From: JAVBMU01 sp031551755
Lineage (GTDB): Bacteria > Actinomycetota > Actinomycetes > Actinomycetales > Cellulomonadaceae
Direction: 5' to 3'
DNA length: 64,000 nucleotides
NCBI GenBank assembly: GCA_031551755.1
Contig: JAVBNE010000034.1
Location: 1 to 64,000 of the forward strand
In this document: positions 26,849 to 35,787 of the stretch, piece by piece
Layout of the letters: each line of letters begins with the position of its first letter
Position numbering within the stretch: position 1 is the stretch's first letter
Notes under the pieces: model-generated
Told to the model about the DNA's origin: nothing
Databases searched by the model: none
Seen by the model: only the letters and a program-made list of their open reading frames with translations
Made by a program: the position numbers and the translations under genes

Positions 26849-28032
26849 CGCAGGAGCTCCGGGATCGAGTCGTCGTAGGCGAGCGCGTTGCGGCGCACCT
26901 CGACCAGGGAGTCCCCGCCGAACTTCTCCAGTGCGGCATCCGCGAGCACCAAGGCGACCATCGCTTCCGCGACGACGGCCGCGGGTGGCACCGCGCAGAC
27001 GTCGGAGCGCTGGTGTTGGGCGGTCGCCGGCTCCCCCGTGGCTACGTCCACGGTCGCCAGGGCGCGCGGCACCGTCGAGATGGGTTTCATTGCGGCTCGC
27101 AGCCGGATCACCTCACCGTTCGACATCCCACCCTCGATGCCACCGGCCCGGTTCGTCCGCCTGGTCAGCCGCCCCTCGGGTGACCGGTCGATCTCGTCGT
27201 GGGCAACCGAGCCGCGTCGCCGGGCTGTCCGGAAACCATCGCCGACCTCGACGCCCTTGATCGCCTGGATCCCCATCAGGACGCCGGCCAACCGCGCGTC
27301 GAGCCGCCGATCACCATGGACGTAGGTGCCCAGTCCGGAGGGCACCCCGTAGACGAGAACCTCGACCACGCCACCGAGGGTGTCCCCGGCTTGATGGCAG
27401 TCGTCGATCTCGGCGACCATCGCGGCGGAGGTTGCCGGGTCCGCACACCGCACCGGGTCCGCGTCGAGTGCGTCGACGTCGTCCGGAAGAGGCAGGGGCG
27501 CATCCTCGGGAACCTCGACCGGTCCGATACCCACCACGTGGGAGACCAGTCGGATGCCGAGGCTCTGTTCGAGGAAGGCAGCCGCGACAGCGCCCAACGC
27601 GACCCTGGTCGCCGTCTCGCGCGCCGACGCGCGTTCGAGCACCGGGCGGGCGTCGTCGACGGCATACTTCCGCATCCCCACCAGATCGGCATGGCCGGGG
27701 CGAGGCCGGGTCAGCGGGGCATTCCGAGCCCGGTTGAGCAGCTCCGGGGCGACCGGATCGGAGGCCATCACGTCGACCCATTTGGGCCACTCGGTGTTGC
27801 CGATCTCGATCGCGATGGGACCGCCCTGGGTCAGCCCGTGGCGGATCCCCGCCAGGAGCCGCACCTCGTCCTGTTCGAAGGCCATCCGCGCCCCACGGCC
27901 GTAGCCGAGCCGCCGCCGGGTGAGCGCCGCCCGGACGTCGGCCGTGCCCACTTCCACCCCTGCCGGGAGCCCTTCGAGGATGCCGACCAAGGCCGGACCG
28001 TGCGATTCACCCGAGGTCAACCAACGCAGCAT
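26845..28032 (-). CDS. aroC: Chorismate synthase
   Basis: The 395-residue FMN-dependent enzyme forms chorismate from EPSP. GESHGPALVGILEGLPAG, RRLGYGRGARM, RASARETATRVALGA and GGIEGGMSNGE cover the flavin and substrate sites. ATG 28032 is chosen because GGAAGG is nine bases upstream; ATG 28041 would leave no spacing. It heads the aroC-aroK-aroB run. Confidence 0.97.
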   Translation of the reverse strand: MLRWLTSGESHGPALVGILEGLPAGVEVGTADVRAALTRRRLGYGRGARMAFEQDEVRLLAGIRHGLTQGGPIAIEIGNTEWPKWVDVMASDPVAPELLNRARNAPLTRPRPGHADLVGMRKYAVDDARPVLERASARETATRVALGAVAAAFLEQSLGIRLVSHVVGIGPVEVPEDAPLPLPDDVDALDADPVRCADPATSAAMVAEIDDCHQAGDTLGGVVEVLVYGVPSGLGTYVHGDRRLDARLAGVLMGIQAIKGVEVGDGFRTARRRGSVAHDEIDRSPEGRLTRRTNRAGGIEGGMSNGEVIRLRAAMKPISTVPRALATVDVATGEPATAQHQRSDVCAVPPAAVVAEAMVALVLADAALEKFGGDSLVEVRRNALAYDDSIPELLR

Positions 28033-28206
28033 GTGCGCCATCCTTCCACGCGGCGACGTACCGTGTGCCCTCGACCGGAGTGCGGACGGCGTTCCCTTAG
28101 CGTCCACGGGCGACGCCCCAGACGGTGGACACCCGAGCGGCCGACCAGGCGGTCGCTCTCCAGGCCGACCTGTGGAGAACACCGCGTTCGGTTCTCGGCG
28201 AAGACC

Positions 28207-28212
28207 TACGGT
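28207..28212 (+). promoter_or_regulatory. TACGGT box six bases before the prepilin peptidase start (possible leaderless -10)
   Basis: TACGGT fits TAnnnT and is six bases from the ATG at 28219, with no ribosome binding site between. No convincing -35 is seen. Confidence 0.35.
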
Positions 28213-28218
28213 CGGCGG

Positions 28219-28821
28219 ATGAGCCACGAACCGCGACATCCGATTCGCGCCGAACTACAGGGGCGTGGGCAGGAGCTGCGAGCCCTGATCGTGCCGCTGC
28301 GTCAGCGCATCGCTGCGTTGGCGATCATCGGCCTCGCGGTCGCCTGCTGGCGTTGGGGTGCGTCCTCGGCCTTGCCCGCGTTCGCTTGTCTCGCGATCAA
28401 CTTCGCCGCGTTGGGAGTCATCGACGTCCGTCACCACCGGCTGCCGGACCTTCTGGTGTTGCCCGCATTTCCCGTCGGCACCGTGCTGCTCGGGTTTGCT
28501 TCCGCTGCGGGCGCCACCGGGTCGCTCCCCCGCGGCGTAGCGGCCGCCGTGACCACGATGGCCGCGCTGGGCCTCCTCGCGATCGGCCGGCCGGGTGGTC
28601 TCGGACTGGGGGACGTCAAGCTCGGTGGGATCATCGGCCTGCATCTGGGGTGGTTGAGCTGGTCGCATGCGGTGCTCGCGATAGCCACGGGGTTCGTGCT
28701 GGCCGGACTGTGGTCGGCGGCACTTTATGCGACCGGGCGGGCGAACACCCGCACCATGATCGCGCTGGGACCGTTCCTCATCACTGGGACGGGCGCCGCG
28801 GTGGTCCTCCTGTCCGGCTGA
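28219..28821 (+). CDS. Prepilin peptidase (type IV, A24 family), short form
   Basis: The 200-residue membrane protein has about six hydrophobic segments. The two aspartates of the A24 aspartic peptidases are present: IDVRHHRLPD (about 74-83) and the GxGD box GLGLGDVKLGG (about 132-142). It lacks the N-terminal methylase domain with its CxxC pairs, as is common in actinobacteria. It would cut leader peptides from type IV pilin-like proteins at the inner membrane, but no pilus genes are in the window. It lies between aroC and aroE on the opposite strand, also a familiar actinobacterial position. Confidence 0.9.
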   Translation: MSHEPRHPIRAELQGRGQELRALIVPLRQRIAALAIIGLAVACWRWGASSALPAFACLAINFAALGVIDVRHHRLPDLLVLPAFPVGTVLLGFASAAGATGSLPRGVAAAVTTMAALGLLAIGRPGGLGLGDVKLGGIIGLHLGWLSWSHAVLAIATGFVLAGLWSAALYATGRANTRTMIALGPFLITGTGAAVVLLSG

Positions 28822-28843
28822 ACACCCGGGCGGGCGGTCTTGA

Positions 28844-29716
28844 TCAGGCCTGGTCGAAGGCCGGTGCCAGGGCAGCACTCAGCGCGCCCTCCATCGCGAT
28901 GACGGGAGCCGCACGGCCGGTCATCAGCCGGACCTGCTCGGCAGCCTGATGCATAAGCATCCGCTCGCCTCCGACGACCACGCCACCCGCAGCGGCCCAC
29001 GCCCTTCCGAGGGCGGTCGGTCGCGGGTCGTAGGCCACATCGAGAAGCACGCCGCGCGCCCGGGATCCGGCCAGTCGCTCCGCGAGCGGGTCCGCCGCAT
29101 GCGGGGGCAACGTCGAGACGACCACCTCTGCCGAGGGCAGCTGATCGAGCTCCTTGTCCAGGAGCGCGAAACGCGGACGCACGCCCATCTTGTGCGCGAC
29201 CCGTTGCAGACCTCCGGTCCGGCCGAGTGCACGCACCAGGACCAAAGGCGTGGGGCAACCGACTTCGGCCAACGCGGCCAAGGTGGACGCGGCCGTGGCG
29301 CCCGCTCCGATCACCACAGCCGATCGGACCGGGTCAGCGGGTGTGCCAGATCCTGGTGCCAAGCCCTCCCGGAGCGCGGTCACCAGGCCATAGACATCGG
29401 TGTTGGCCCCGACGAGCGACAGTGACGAACCGACCGCATTGACCACGACCGTGTTCACCGCACCGACGATCTCGGCCAAGGGCTCGATGTGGTCGAGCAG
29501 CCCGATGACGGTCTGTTTGAGCGGCATCGTCAGGCTCAGACCCGCCCAGGAACCGTCCAATCCTCTGATGAACTCGGGCAGCTGGTCGGCGGTCACATCG
29601 ACCGCGTCGTAGCTCCAGTCGAGCCCAAGCGAGGCGTAGGCCGCCCTGTGCAGCACCGGCGACAAGGAGTGGGCGATCGGGTGCCCCAGAACCGCCGCGC
29701 GACGAGCACTCGTCAT
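28844..29716 (-). CDS. aroE: Shikimate dehydrogenase
   Basis: The 290-residue NADPH enzyme reduces 3-dehydroshikimate. The shikimate-binding N-terminus reads LGHPIAHSLSPVLHRAAY and SLTMPLK (catalytic Lys). GANTDVYGL holds the catalytic Asp, and VIGAGATAAST is the nucleotide loop. The C-terminus has GGVVVGGERMLMHQAAEQ. The start ATG 29716 overlaps mltG by four bases. Confidence 0.94.
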   Translation of the reverse strand: MTSARRAAVLGHPIAHSLSPVLHRAAYASLGLDWSYDAVDVTADQLPEFIRGLDGSWAGLSLTMPLKQTVIGLLDHIEPLAEIVGAVNTVVVNAVGSSLSLVGANTDVYGLVTALREGLAPGSGTPADPVRSAVVIGAGATAASTLAALAEVGCPTPLVLVRALGRTGGLQRVAHKMGVRPRFALLDKELDQLPSAEVVVSTLPPHAADPLAERLAGSRARGVLLDVAYDPRPTALGRAWAAAGGVVVGGERMLMHQAAEQVRLMTGRAAPVIAMEGALSAALAPAFDQA

Positions 29717-30858
29717 TCCGGGTGATCCGCCATCCACTGCTTCAGCAAGGCCACATTCGCCAGGTGCTCGTCGTAGTTCTCCGCGAAGCGCGTCTCACCC
29801 GTTTCCAGGTTCACCGTGCACCAGAACTTCCACGGTCCGTCAGCGGGCTTAAGCACCGCATCGATCGACGGACGCCCGGGCGAGGCGATGGGCGTCGGCG
29901 GCAACCCCTTGTGCACCCGCAGGTTGTAGGGGTTGCCGGCGTCCTTCAGGTCGGCCGAGGTCAAGTCCATCCCCGACTTGCCCGCACCGTAGGCGATGGC
30001 AGCGTCGATCTGCAGCATCATGTCGCTGTCGAGGCGGTTGAAGATCGCACGTGCCATCTTCGGGCGGTCCTCGTCGTGTTTGGCCTCTCGCTCGATCAGT
30101 GAAGCGATCGTGAGCACCCGCTCGCGATCGGCCGGGGCAACTCCCGCTGCGTCCAGCTCGAGAACGGTCTGGTTGACCATCCGCTTGATGATCGTGGCCG
30201 CCGAGTCGTCCGGTTCCAGCACGTAAGTGGTGGGGAACAGCCAACCCTCATACTTCCCCTTGGCTTCCGCCGGTAGACCCGTAGCCGCCGTATCAGCCAT
30301 GGCGGCCTCGAAATCGGCGGCTGGGATGCCCGTCACCGAGGCGGCGCGCTTGATGATCTGCGCGACGGTGTTCCCTTCCGGGATAGTCAGCTTCGTCTGG
30401 ACCATGGAGTCCGGAGCGAGCAGGCGTGCCACGGCGTCCTTCGCGGACATCTTCGTGAGCATGGCGTGGGTTCCCGGTTGGATGCTCGCTGCCTTCGGGT
30501 TCTTCTCATAGGCGCTGACGAAGGCTTTCACGCTCGCCACGACCCCGGCGTCGACCAGCGTCCGCCCCATCTCCGTGCCGGTGGACCCCGGCTCAATGAT
30601 GACGTCCACCGGTTCCACCCCTGGCCCGGTGTAATCCTTGGCCTGCAACGGGCTGCTGAACCCGAAGAGACCATCCGACTGGGTATACACCCATGCCCCG
30701 ACACCGCCGACAGCGAGCAGGCTCAGCAGCACCACGATCGCCGTCGTGCGGCGTCGGCGCCGCCGTCGGGCCAGTGCCGCCCGCCGCGCGCGATGGGCGG
30801 ATCGGGTCTGTCGGGTCGGCCCTTCCGGGATGGGCGGCCGAGTGAAGATGTCGGTCAC
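29713..30858 (-). CDS. mltG: Endolytic murein transglycosylase
   Basis: The 381-residue enzyme has a basic cytoplasmic N-terminus (RRAALARRRRRRR at about 26-38), one membrane helix (TAIVVLLSLLAVGGVGAW, about 39-57) and an extracellular YceG domain. SLIEREA contains the catalytic Glu, and NPYNLRVHKGLPPTPI is the family signature. It cuts nascent glycan strands and so ends their growth. It sits in the conserved aroE-mltG-ruvX-alaS run, overlapping both neighbours by four bases. Confidence 0.95.
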   Translation of the reverse strand: MTDIFTRPPIPEGPTRQTRSAHRARRAALARRRRRRRTTAIVVLLSLLAVGGVGAWVYTQSDGLFGFSSPLQAKDYTGPGVEPVDVIIEPGSTGTEMGRTLVDAGVVASVKAFVSAYEKNPKAASIQPGTHAMLTKMSAKDAVARLLAPDSMVQTKLTIPEGNTVAQIIKRAASVTGIPAADFEAAMADTAATGLPAEAKGKYEGWLFPTTYVLEPDDSAATIIKRMVNQTVLELDAAGVAPADRERVLTIASLIEREAKHDEDRPKMARAIFNRLDSDMMLQIDAAIAYGAGKSGMDLTSADLKDAGNPYNLRVHKGLPPTPIASPGRPSIDAVLKPADGPWKFWCTVNLETGETRFAENYDEHLANVALLKQWMADHPE

Positions 30859-31421
30859 TGGTCTCCTGATCGATCCAAGCTGTCGGGCGAGCGCGACCCG
30901 TCCGCCGGGTGGTCCTCGACCATGGTCCGCTCGTCTACTCGTTCACCTGCGCGCCCCCGGGTGGCCTGTTCAGTCTCCAGGGCCGTTTGGAGGATGATCA
31001 CGGCAGCCGCCTGATCGACGACCGCGCGGTGGCTGCGAGACGTGCGGCCGGCGGCGTGCAACACCCGATGTGCGCTGACGGTCGTCAACCGTTCGTCGAC
31101 CAATCGCACACTCACGGGCGCCACAGCTCGCGCCACCGACCTAGCGTACGCGCGCGCGTCCAAAGTTGCCTGGCCCTCCGCGCCCGACATGTGCCGTGGT
31201 AACCCTATGTACACGACCTTTGCACCGCGGTCGCGCACTTCGGCCACGATCCGGTCGATATCGGTGGCCGGTTCGGGAGTGAATGTCCGCGCCAGTGTCT
31301 CGATCGGCGTGGCGATCAACCCGTCGGGGTCGCTTGTCGCCAATCCCACCCGGACTTTGCCGACGTCGATTCCCAGACGTGCGCCCCGCGGGAGTGTAGA
31401 CGATTCGGATACCGGGTTCAC
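30855..31421 (-). CDS. ruvX: YqgF/RuvX family, putative pre-16S rRNA nuclease
   Basis: The 188-residue protein has the RNase H-like fold: LGIDVGKVRVGLATSD with the first Asp, VYIGLPRHMSG, LVDERLTTVSAH with Asp-Glu, and HRAVVDQAAAVIILQ with the last Asp. Family members process the 5' end of 16S rRNA. The C-terminal 45 residues are charged and probably disordered. It overlaps mltG and alaS by four bases each. Confidence 0.92.
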   Translation of the reverse strand: MNPVSESSTLPRGARLGIDVGKVRVGLATSDPDGLIATPIETLARTFTPEPATDIDRIVAEVRDRGAKVVYIGLPRHMSGAEGQATLDARAYARSVARAVAPVSVRLVDERLTTVSAHRVLHAAGRTSRSHRAVVDQAAAVIILQTALETEQATRGRAGERVDERTMVEDHPADGSRSPDSLDRSGDQ

Positions 31422-34105
31422 TGGCCTTCTGCGACCCCGTCCCGCACCGCGGTCAGGGCGTCGGGCAGGGCCGCGACCTCGGTACCGCCGCCCTGGGCGA
31501 CGTCGTCCTTCCCGCCCCCGCCCCCGCCGAGGACCTGGGCAGCCGAACGTGCCAGTGCGCCGGCTCGGAGCCCGGCTTCCCGAGCCGCGACATTCGTGGC
31601 CACCACCACCAGCGGGCGATCCTTCGCCACCCCACCGATCGCCACCACGGCCGGCGTGGACTCCCCCAACCGGCCACGAATATCGAGCGCCAATGCACGC
31701 AAATCATCCGCCGAGGAGACATCGCCGGCTTCGCTGACCACCACGCGGGCCGACCCGACGTCCTGCGCTGCCGCCGCCAGCGCCGCCGCGGTTGCCAGCA
31801 CCTGGGCCTGGCGCATGGCCGCAAGTTCACGCTCGGCGTCCCGCAACCGGCTCACGAGGGATCCGACCCGGTCGGGAAGCTCCTCGGTACGCACCCCGAG
31901 CAGCCCGGTGAGCTGACCCACCAGCGCATGCTCTTTGGCCTGGAACCCGAAAGCACCATCCCCGACGAGCGCCTCCACCCGGCGCACACCGGAACCGATC
32001 GAGGACTCTCCGAGCAGCTTGACCAGGCCCAGCTGACCGGTGCGGCCCACATGGGTGCCCCCGCATAGTTCGCGCGACCAGTCCCCACCGATCGACACGA
32101 CCCGGACGATGTCGCCGTACTTCTCGCCGAAGAGCGCCATGGCGCCCATTTCTTTCGCTTCGGTGATCGGCATGAGCTGATCCGTCACTTCAAGATTCTC
32201 GGCGAGTTGGGTGTTGACCCGCTCCTCCACCTCGGGCAGTACCCCCTGCGGCACGGCACCGGCGAGCCGGAAGTCGAACCTGATCCGGCTCGGCGCGTTC
32301 TCCGACCCCGCCTGGGTCGCCTGGTCACCGAGCGACTCCTGAATTGCTTTGTGGATCAGGTGGGTCGCGGAGTGGGCACGACTGATCGCCTTGCGGCGCG
32401 CCGTGTCGATGGCGGCAGTCCCGGGGTCACCGAGGGTGACCGTGCCCTCGGTGAGACGTCCGCGGTGCACCGAGAGCCCCTTGATCGGCCGCTGGACGTC
32501 GTCGACCTCGATGGTCGCGCCGCCGTCGAGCACGATGGTGCCCTGATCGGCAAGCTGCCCACCCGCCTCGGCGTAGAACGGGGTCCGGTCGAGGATCACC
32601 TCGACATCGGCGGGCGCGGTCGCGGAGGGAGCAGGCACGCCGTCGACCAGGAGCCCGGCCACCCGCACGGTGGCGGAAGCCTGGGTGTAGCCGAGGAACT
32701 CCACAGGCGCGGCGATCTCTTTGGCCAGCGACTCGTAGGCGGCCGTGTCCACTCCGCCGGAACGTTTGGCCAGCGCGTCGGCGCGCGCCCGAGAGCGCTG
32801 CTCGGCCATCAGTGAACGGAAAGCCTTCTCGTCGACCTCGACACCCTGTTCGGCCGCCATCTCAAGCGTCAGGTCGATTGGGAAACCGTAGGTGTCGTGC
32901 AGCGCGAAGGCTTGTGCGCCGTCGAGCCGGGCGACCTTGCCGACGCCCGCCGCGCTCTTGGCCTGCGCCACGGCGGTGTCCAAGATGGCGGTGCCCTGCG
33001 TCAGGGTGCGCCGGAACGCCTCCTCCTCGGCGTAGGCGACCTGGGAGATGCGGTCGAACTCGGCCGCGACCTCCGGGTAGGACGGGGCCATCGCGTCCCG
33101 GCTCACGGGCAACAGCATCGGCAACGAGGGGTCCCCCACCCCGAGCAGCCGCATGGCCCGCACGGATCGGCGCAGCAGGCGCCGCAGCACGTATCCCCGG
33201 CCCTCGTTGGACGGCCGCACCCCGTCGGAGATGATCATCAACGCGGACCGGATGTGGTCGGCCACCACACGCATCCGCACGTCGTCGTCGCGGTCGGCAC
33301 CGTAGCGCTTTCCGGAGAGTTCCTGGGCCATCTCGATGACCGGGAAGACCTCATCGATCTCGTAGAGGTTGTCCTTGCCCTGCAACAGGTAGGCGACCCG
33401 CTCCAGGCCCATCCCGGTGTCAATGTTCTTGGAGGCCAGCTCCGAGACGATCCGGAACTCCTCCTTCGATTTCACGTCGTCGATGGCGTACTGCATGAAC
33501 ACGAGGTTCCAGATTTCCAGGTACCGGTCCTCGTCCACGATCGGGCCACCCTCGGCGCCGTAGGCCGGGCCGCGGTCGATGTAGATCTCCGAACAAGGAC
33601 CCGCCGGGCCCGGCTGACCGGTCGACCAGTAGTTGTCCTTTTTTCCGCGGGCCTGGATGCGCTCGTCCGGCAACCCGGCGATCTGCTTCCACAGTGCCCG
33701 GGCCTCGTCGTCGTCGTGGTAGACCGTCACCCAGACCTTGTCCGGGTCGAAGCCGTAGCATCCCGCCTCGCGGGATCCGGTCACCAGCTCCCAGGCATAG
33801 GTGATGGCGCCTTCCTTGAAGTAGTCCCCGAAGGAGAAGTTGCCGTTCATCTGGAAGAACGTGCCGTGCCGGGTGGTCTTGCCGACTTCCTCGATGTCGA
33901 GGGTGCGCACGCACTTCTGCACGCTGGTCGCCCGCTTCCAGGGCGGCGTCTGCTCGCCGACCATGTACGGGATGAACGGCACCATGCCGGCGATCGTGAA
34001 CAGCGTCGACGGATCCGGCGAGACGAGCGAGGAGGAGGGCACGACCGTGTGGCCGCGCTCGGAGAAGAAGTCGAGCCAACGCTTGCGGATCTCGGCGGTA
34101 CGCAT
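31418..34105 (-). CDS. alaS: Alanyl-tRNA synthetase
   Basis: The 895-residue class II synthetase has the N-terminal catalytic domain (RKRWLDFFSERGHTVVPSSS, then FFQMNGNFSFGDYFKEGA motif 2), the tRNA-recognition region, the editing domain with HSATHLIHKAI and the CGGTH zinc motif, and the C-Ala domain ending with a glycine-rich stretch (GGGGGGKDD). It charges tRNA-Ala and clears mischarged Ser/Gly. The start ATG 34105 has GAAGGG just upstream. It overlaps ruvX by four bases. Confidence 0.97.
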   Translation of the reverse strand: MRTAEIRKRWLDFFSERGHTVVPSSSLVSPDPSTLFTIAGMVPFIPYMVGEQTPPWKRATSVQKCVRTLDIEEVGKTTRHGTFFQMNGNFSFGDYFKEGAITYAWELVTGSREAGCYGFDPDKVWVTVYHDDDEARALWKQIAGLPDERIQARGKKDNYWSTGQPGPAGPCSEIYIDRGPAYGAEGGPIVDEDRYLEIWNLVFMQYAIDDVKSKEEFRIVSELASKNIDTGMGLERVAYLLQGKDNLYEIDEVFPVIEMAQELSGKRYGADRDDDVRMRVVADHIRSALMIISDGVRPSNEGRGYVLRRLLRRSVRAMRLLGVGDPSLPMLLPVSRDAMAPSYPEVAAEFDRISQVAYAEEEAFRRTLTQGTAILDTAVAQAKSAAGVGKVARLDGAQAFALHDTYGFPIDLTLEMAAEQGVEVDEKAFRSLMAEQRSRARADALAKRSGGVDTAAYESLAKEIAAPVEFLGYTQASATVRVAGLLVDGVPAPSATAPADVEVILDRTPFYAEAGGQLADQGTIVLDGGATIEVDDVQRPIKGLSVHRGRLTEGTVTLGDPGTAAIDTARRKAISRAHSATHLIHKAIQESLGDQATQAGSENAPSRIRFDFRLAGAVPQGVLPEVEERVNTQLAENLEVTDQLMPITEAKEMGAMALFGEKYGDIVRVVSIGGDWSRELCGGTHVGRTGQLGLVKLLGESSIGSGVRRVEALVGDGAFGFQAKEHALVGQLTGLLGVRTEELPDRVGSLVSRLRDAERELAAMRQAQVLATAAALAAAAQDVGSARVVVSEAGDVSSADDLRALALDIRGRLGESTPAVVAIGGVAKDRPLVVVATNVAAREAGLRAGALARSAAQVLGGGGGGKDDVAQGGGTEVAALPDALTAVRDGVAEGQ

Positions 34106-34137
34106 GATGCCCTTCGTAGGTAGCGGGTCAAACGGTC

Positions 34138-34476
34138 TTAGAACGAATAACCGAGTTCGTCCTCGTCTTCGTCCCACGCGTCCGTCGGAGCACGGCGTTC
34201 GCGGGTCCGGCGAGCCCGGACCACCTCAGGGGCCTCCTGGCCGTCGGCCAGCAAAGCCGCCAGCAGTTCGCGTTCTCGCTCGGTCCTGGCGCGGGTGAAC
34301 TCAGCTCGCATCTCGGCCAGCAACCCACTGGTTCTCGCAGAAAGCTCCTGAACCCTCTCTTGGGCTTGATCCGCCACGCCGGCCGGTGTGTAGCGGGCAA
34401 TGATCCGTTTACCGCGCACTATCACCACAACGGCCAGGCCTGCGCCGACACCGACCCAGAAGACCCGCCGGATCAC
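34138..34476 (-). CDS. Small membrane protein (DUF6167-like)
   Basis: This 112-residue protein has one N-terminal helix (VFWVGVGAGLAVVVIV), a basic stop, a coiled-coil-like stretch (about 35-80, many Glu/Arg/Ala) and a tail rich in Asp and Glu ending GYSF. Actinobacteria usually carry such a gene between alaS and a DUF948 gene. Function unknown. It overlaps the DUF948 gene by four bases. Confidence 0.8.
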   Translation of the reverse strand: MIRRVFWVGVGAGLAVVVIVRGKRIIARYTPAGVADQAQERVQELSARTSGLLAEMRAEFTRARTERERELLAALLADGQEAPEVVRARRTRERRAPTDAWDEDEDELGYSF

Positions 34477-34853
34477 CGCTCGTCCCCTCCGGTCTTGCCG
34501 CCGGACTTCGTCGCCCGGGTAAAGGCCTGCCGGACGCCGTAGCTGAAGGCCGCTACCTTGACCAACGGGGCACCGAAGGTGGCGGCATACAGGCCGGCGA
34601 GGGCGGAGACGTTCTCCGAGACCTGGGCCGCCGAGGTCGTGATGGTGTCGACCTTGACCAGTTGGTTGTTGGTCGAGGCCACTGCGGTGGCGGCCTCATC
34701 GAGGATCGGCACCGAATGGTCCGTCAGCTCGGCGATGCTTGTGCGTGCGGCATCGAGGACTCGGCCCAGTTTGATCAGCGGAACAGCCAGGAGCCCGACC
34801 AAGAGCACGAACGCGATCGCTGCGATCAGCCCGGCCACATCACCTACGGACAT
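34473..34853 (-). CDS. DUF948 membrane-anchored protein
   Basis: The 126-residue protein has an N-terminal membrane helix (LIAAIAFVLLVGLLAVPLI) then a helical domain with regularly spaced hydrophobic residues (TSIAELTDHSVPILDEAATAV) like methyl-accepting or apolipoprotein-like DUF948 proteins. The C-terminus is basic. Partner of the DUF6167-like protein by overlap; function unknown. Confidence 0.8.
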   Translation of the reverse strand: MSVGDVAGLIAAIAFVLLVGLLAVPLIKLGRVLDAARTSIAELTDHSVPILDEAATAVASTNNQLVKVDTITTSAAQVSENVSALAGLYAATFGAPLVKVAAFSYGVRQAFTRATKSGGKTGGDER

Positions 34854-34924
34854 GCTTCCTCCTCCAGACGCAACGACGGCGGCCTATTGCCGCTGACTCT
34901 AGGGATTTTCGACGCCGGGTGCAC

Positions 34925-34963
34925 GGACGCCTCGCCACCCACTGCGGGGTAAGCGAGGCGTCC
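34925..34963 (-). terminator. Hairpin 29 bases after rpsD (terminator without T-run)
   Basis: GGACGCCTCGC (34925-34935) and GCGAGGCGTCC (34953-34963) are a perfect 11-base inverted repeat with a 17-base loop. There is no T-tract, but such hairpins commonly end transcripts in high-G+C actinobacteria. Confidence 0.75.
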
Positions 34964-34991
34964 AACAGCCGTCTCCGGCAATGCGATCAGG

Positions 34992-35618
34992 TCAGCGGGC
35001 GTAGTACTCGACGACCAGCTGGACCTCGCAGGTCACCGGAACCTCGGCACGCTTGGGGCGCCGGGTCAAGATGGCGCTGAGCTTCTCGAGCTGCACGTCC
35101 AGGTATCCGGGGACCGCGGGCAGCACGTCGCGGTGGGCACCGGCCGCCGCGACTTGGAACGGGGTCATAGCCTGGCTCTTGGGCTTGACCTGGATGGTCT
35201 GCCCCGGCTTCACGCGGTAGGACGGACGGTCCACGATCTTGCCGTCGATGAGGATGTGCCGGTGCGTCACCGCCTGACGGGCCTGCAAGATGGTGCGGGC
35301 GAAACCGGAGCGCAGGACGAGGGCGTCCAGACGGGTCTCGAGGTTCTCGACCAGCGCCTCACCGGTCAGACCACGGTCCTTGCGGGCCTCTTCGTAGGCC
35401 CGGGTCATCTGCTTCTCACGCAGGGCGTACTGTGCACGCAGGCGCTGCTTTTCACGCAACCGCACGGCGTAGTCGGACTCGGTACGGCGGCGGGCGCGGC
35501 CGTGCTCACCGGGCGGGTAGGGGCGCTTCTCGAAGTGCTTGACGGCCTTGGGGGTCAGGGCCAGGCCGAGGGCGCGGCTCAGGCGGACCTGGCGGCGCGA
35601 ACGCGTCACGGAAGACAC
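34992..35618 (-). CDS. rpsD: Ribosomal protein S4
   Basis: The 208-residue protein binds 16S rRNA early in small-subunit assembly. RPYPPGEHGRARRR and the S4 RNA-binding domain ETRLDALVLRSGFARTILQARQAVTHRHILIDGKIV (key words: RLD, RSGFA, ARQAVTH) are diagnostic. The N-terminus has no cysteines, so it is the zinc-free form. GTG 35618 is chosen (AGGAG 11 bases upstream); GTG 35609 is an alternative. It stands alone here instead of in the rpoA operon. Confidence 0.95.
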   Translation of the reverse strand: MSSVTRSRRQVRLSRALGLALTPKAVKHFEKRPYPPGEHGRARRRTESDYAVRLREKQRLRAQYALREKQMTRAYEEARKDRGLTGEALVENLETRLDALVLRSGFARTILQARQAVTHRHILIDGKIVDRPSYRVKPGQTIQVKPKSQAMTPFQVAAAGAHRDVLPAVPGYLDVQLEKLSAILTRRPKRAEVPVTCEVQLVVEYYAR

Positions 35619-35745
35619 GATGTGTTGTTCTCCTGTCGTTGATGATGAGGACGTCACACCCGGGCGAACCGGATGTGGGACCAGCCGAAGGACGCCCCCG
35701 AAGGGGTGGTCACGGGGCCGAGGTCCCAGGGTTTATTGCGATGGT

Positions 35746-35771
35746 GGTTGCCGCAGTGTTCACAGGCAACC
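35746..35771 (-). terminator. Hairpin after rarA
   Basis: GGTTGCC (35746-35752) and GGCAACC (35765-35771) form a perfect seven-base stem 17 bases after the rarA stop. No T-run. It also lies upstream of rpsD and may separate the two units. Confidence 0.5.
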
Positions 35772-35787
35772 GCAACAGCTTAGCGCA

